A DNA stretch of 5,380 bases from Oscillospiraceae bacterium (GTDB taxonomy: Bacteria; Bacillota; Clostridia; Oscillospirales; Ruminococcaceae), in NCBI GenBank assembly GCA_015067375.1, contig SVMQ01000170.1:1-5380 (forward strand). Direction: 5' to 3'. This document shows positions 5,211 to 5,380 of this stretch, piece by piece. How positions within the stretch are numbered: the first letter of the stretch is position 1; the number at the start of each line of letters is the position of its first letter. The translations under genes were made by a program, and so were the position numbers. A model generated the notes under the pieces. The model was not told where the DNA came from. It saw only the letters and a list, made by a program, of their open reading frames with translations, and did no database searches.

Positions 5211-5380
5211 CAAAGTAGTGATAAACGAACTGACAACAGTGCATTACCATTAAAAAGAGATTTCAAAGCTGAAAGGCCTTTCGAGAAGTTGACAACAGAT
5301 GTAACACAATTCAAAGTTGGCAACACAAAGGTTTATTTATCTCCTGTTATGGATTTGTTCAACCGAGAAATTGTGTCATA
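5211..5380 (+). mobile_element. IS3-family transposase (OrfB) fragment, runs off right edge
   Basis: Reading codons from 5211, the segment encodes LKRDFKAERPFEKLTTDV and then QFKVGNTKVYLSPVMDLFNREIVS. This is the start of the IS3/IS150-type integrase core domain. The Asp of TTDVT is the first catalytic residue of the DDE triad; the other two would lie beyond the window. The usual EKW tryptophan is Leu here (TTG for TGG). The N-terminal part of OrfB is absent: a stop codon at 5208-5210 and unrelated sequence lie directly upstream, and no inverted-repeat end is visible. The copy is therefore probably 5'-truncated, whatever lies to the right. Confidence 0.75.

Noticed and set aside
1..5380. CRISPR array, tRNA or rRNA genes, phage or toxin-antitoxin genes
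   Set aside because: No regularly spaced repeats, tRNA cloverleaf, rRNA-like sequence or recognisable phage or toxin-antitoxin products were seen on either strand.

Overview
The window looks like chromosome from a Gram-positive, fibre-degrading gut or rumen bacterium of the Ruminococcus type (Clostridia). This is an inference from four things. There are two Cys-lipobox lipoproteins. There is a surface protein ending in an NPDTG sorting signal, a hydrophobic run and a basic tail. The glycoside hydrolases are a GH16 lichenase and a CelC-like GH5. The ribosome binding sites are AAAGGA/GGAGG types with sigma-A-like promoters. The species cannot be fixed from the sequence alone.

Positions 1-4171 hold a compact beta-glucan utilisation locus made of two divergent gene pairs with a regulator between them. 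Pair 1 is a sugar ABC-transporter solute-binding lipoprotein (minus strand, runs off the left edge) and a small secreted, wall-anchored beta-sandwich protein (630-1220, plus). Next, on the minus strand, come an AraC-type regulator (1305-2051) with its own ordinary sigma-A promoter and a GH16 mixed-linkage beta-glucanase lipoprotein (2168-3001). Divergent from the GH16 gene is a GH5 endo-glucanase without a signal peptide (3218-4171). A simple model is that the wall-anchored protein holds the glucan at the surface, the lipoprotein GH16 cuts it, the binding protein delivers the oligosaccharides to a permease encoded beyond the left edge, and the GH5 cuts them inside the cell.

The strongest novel signal is regulatory. 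All four structural genes have the same promoter plan: a 20-bp element close to GTGATATAAASAGCRTGATT whose first base lies exactly 47 bp upstream of the first base of a -10 hexamer. A second TGATAT-like half-site lies 20 bp after the first, at about -38 to -33. This is the layout expected of an AraC-type activator bound to direct repeats over the -35 region. The AraC gene in the middle is the obvious candidate, and its own promoter lacks the element. The first divergent region also holds an 11-bp inverted repeat centred exactly midway between its two elements.

Positions 4172-5380 are different in character. After a probable terminator comes a 5'-truncated, apparently frameshifted remnant of a large SF1 helicase with a C-terminal endonuclease-like domain. 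It is followed by an unrecognised 56-codon ORF overlapping it by ATGA, then by part of an IS3-family transposase that leaves the window. This looks like a decayed, mobile-element-associated flank next to the glucan locus.
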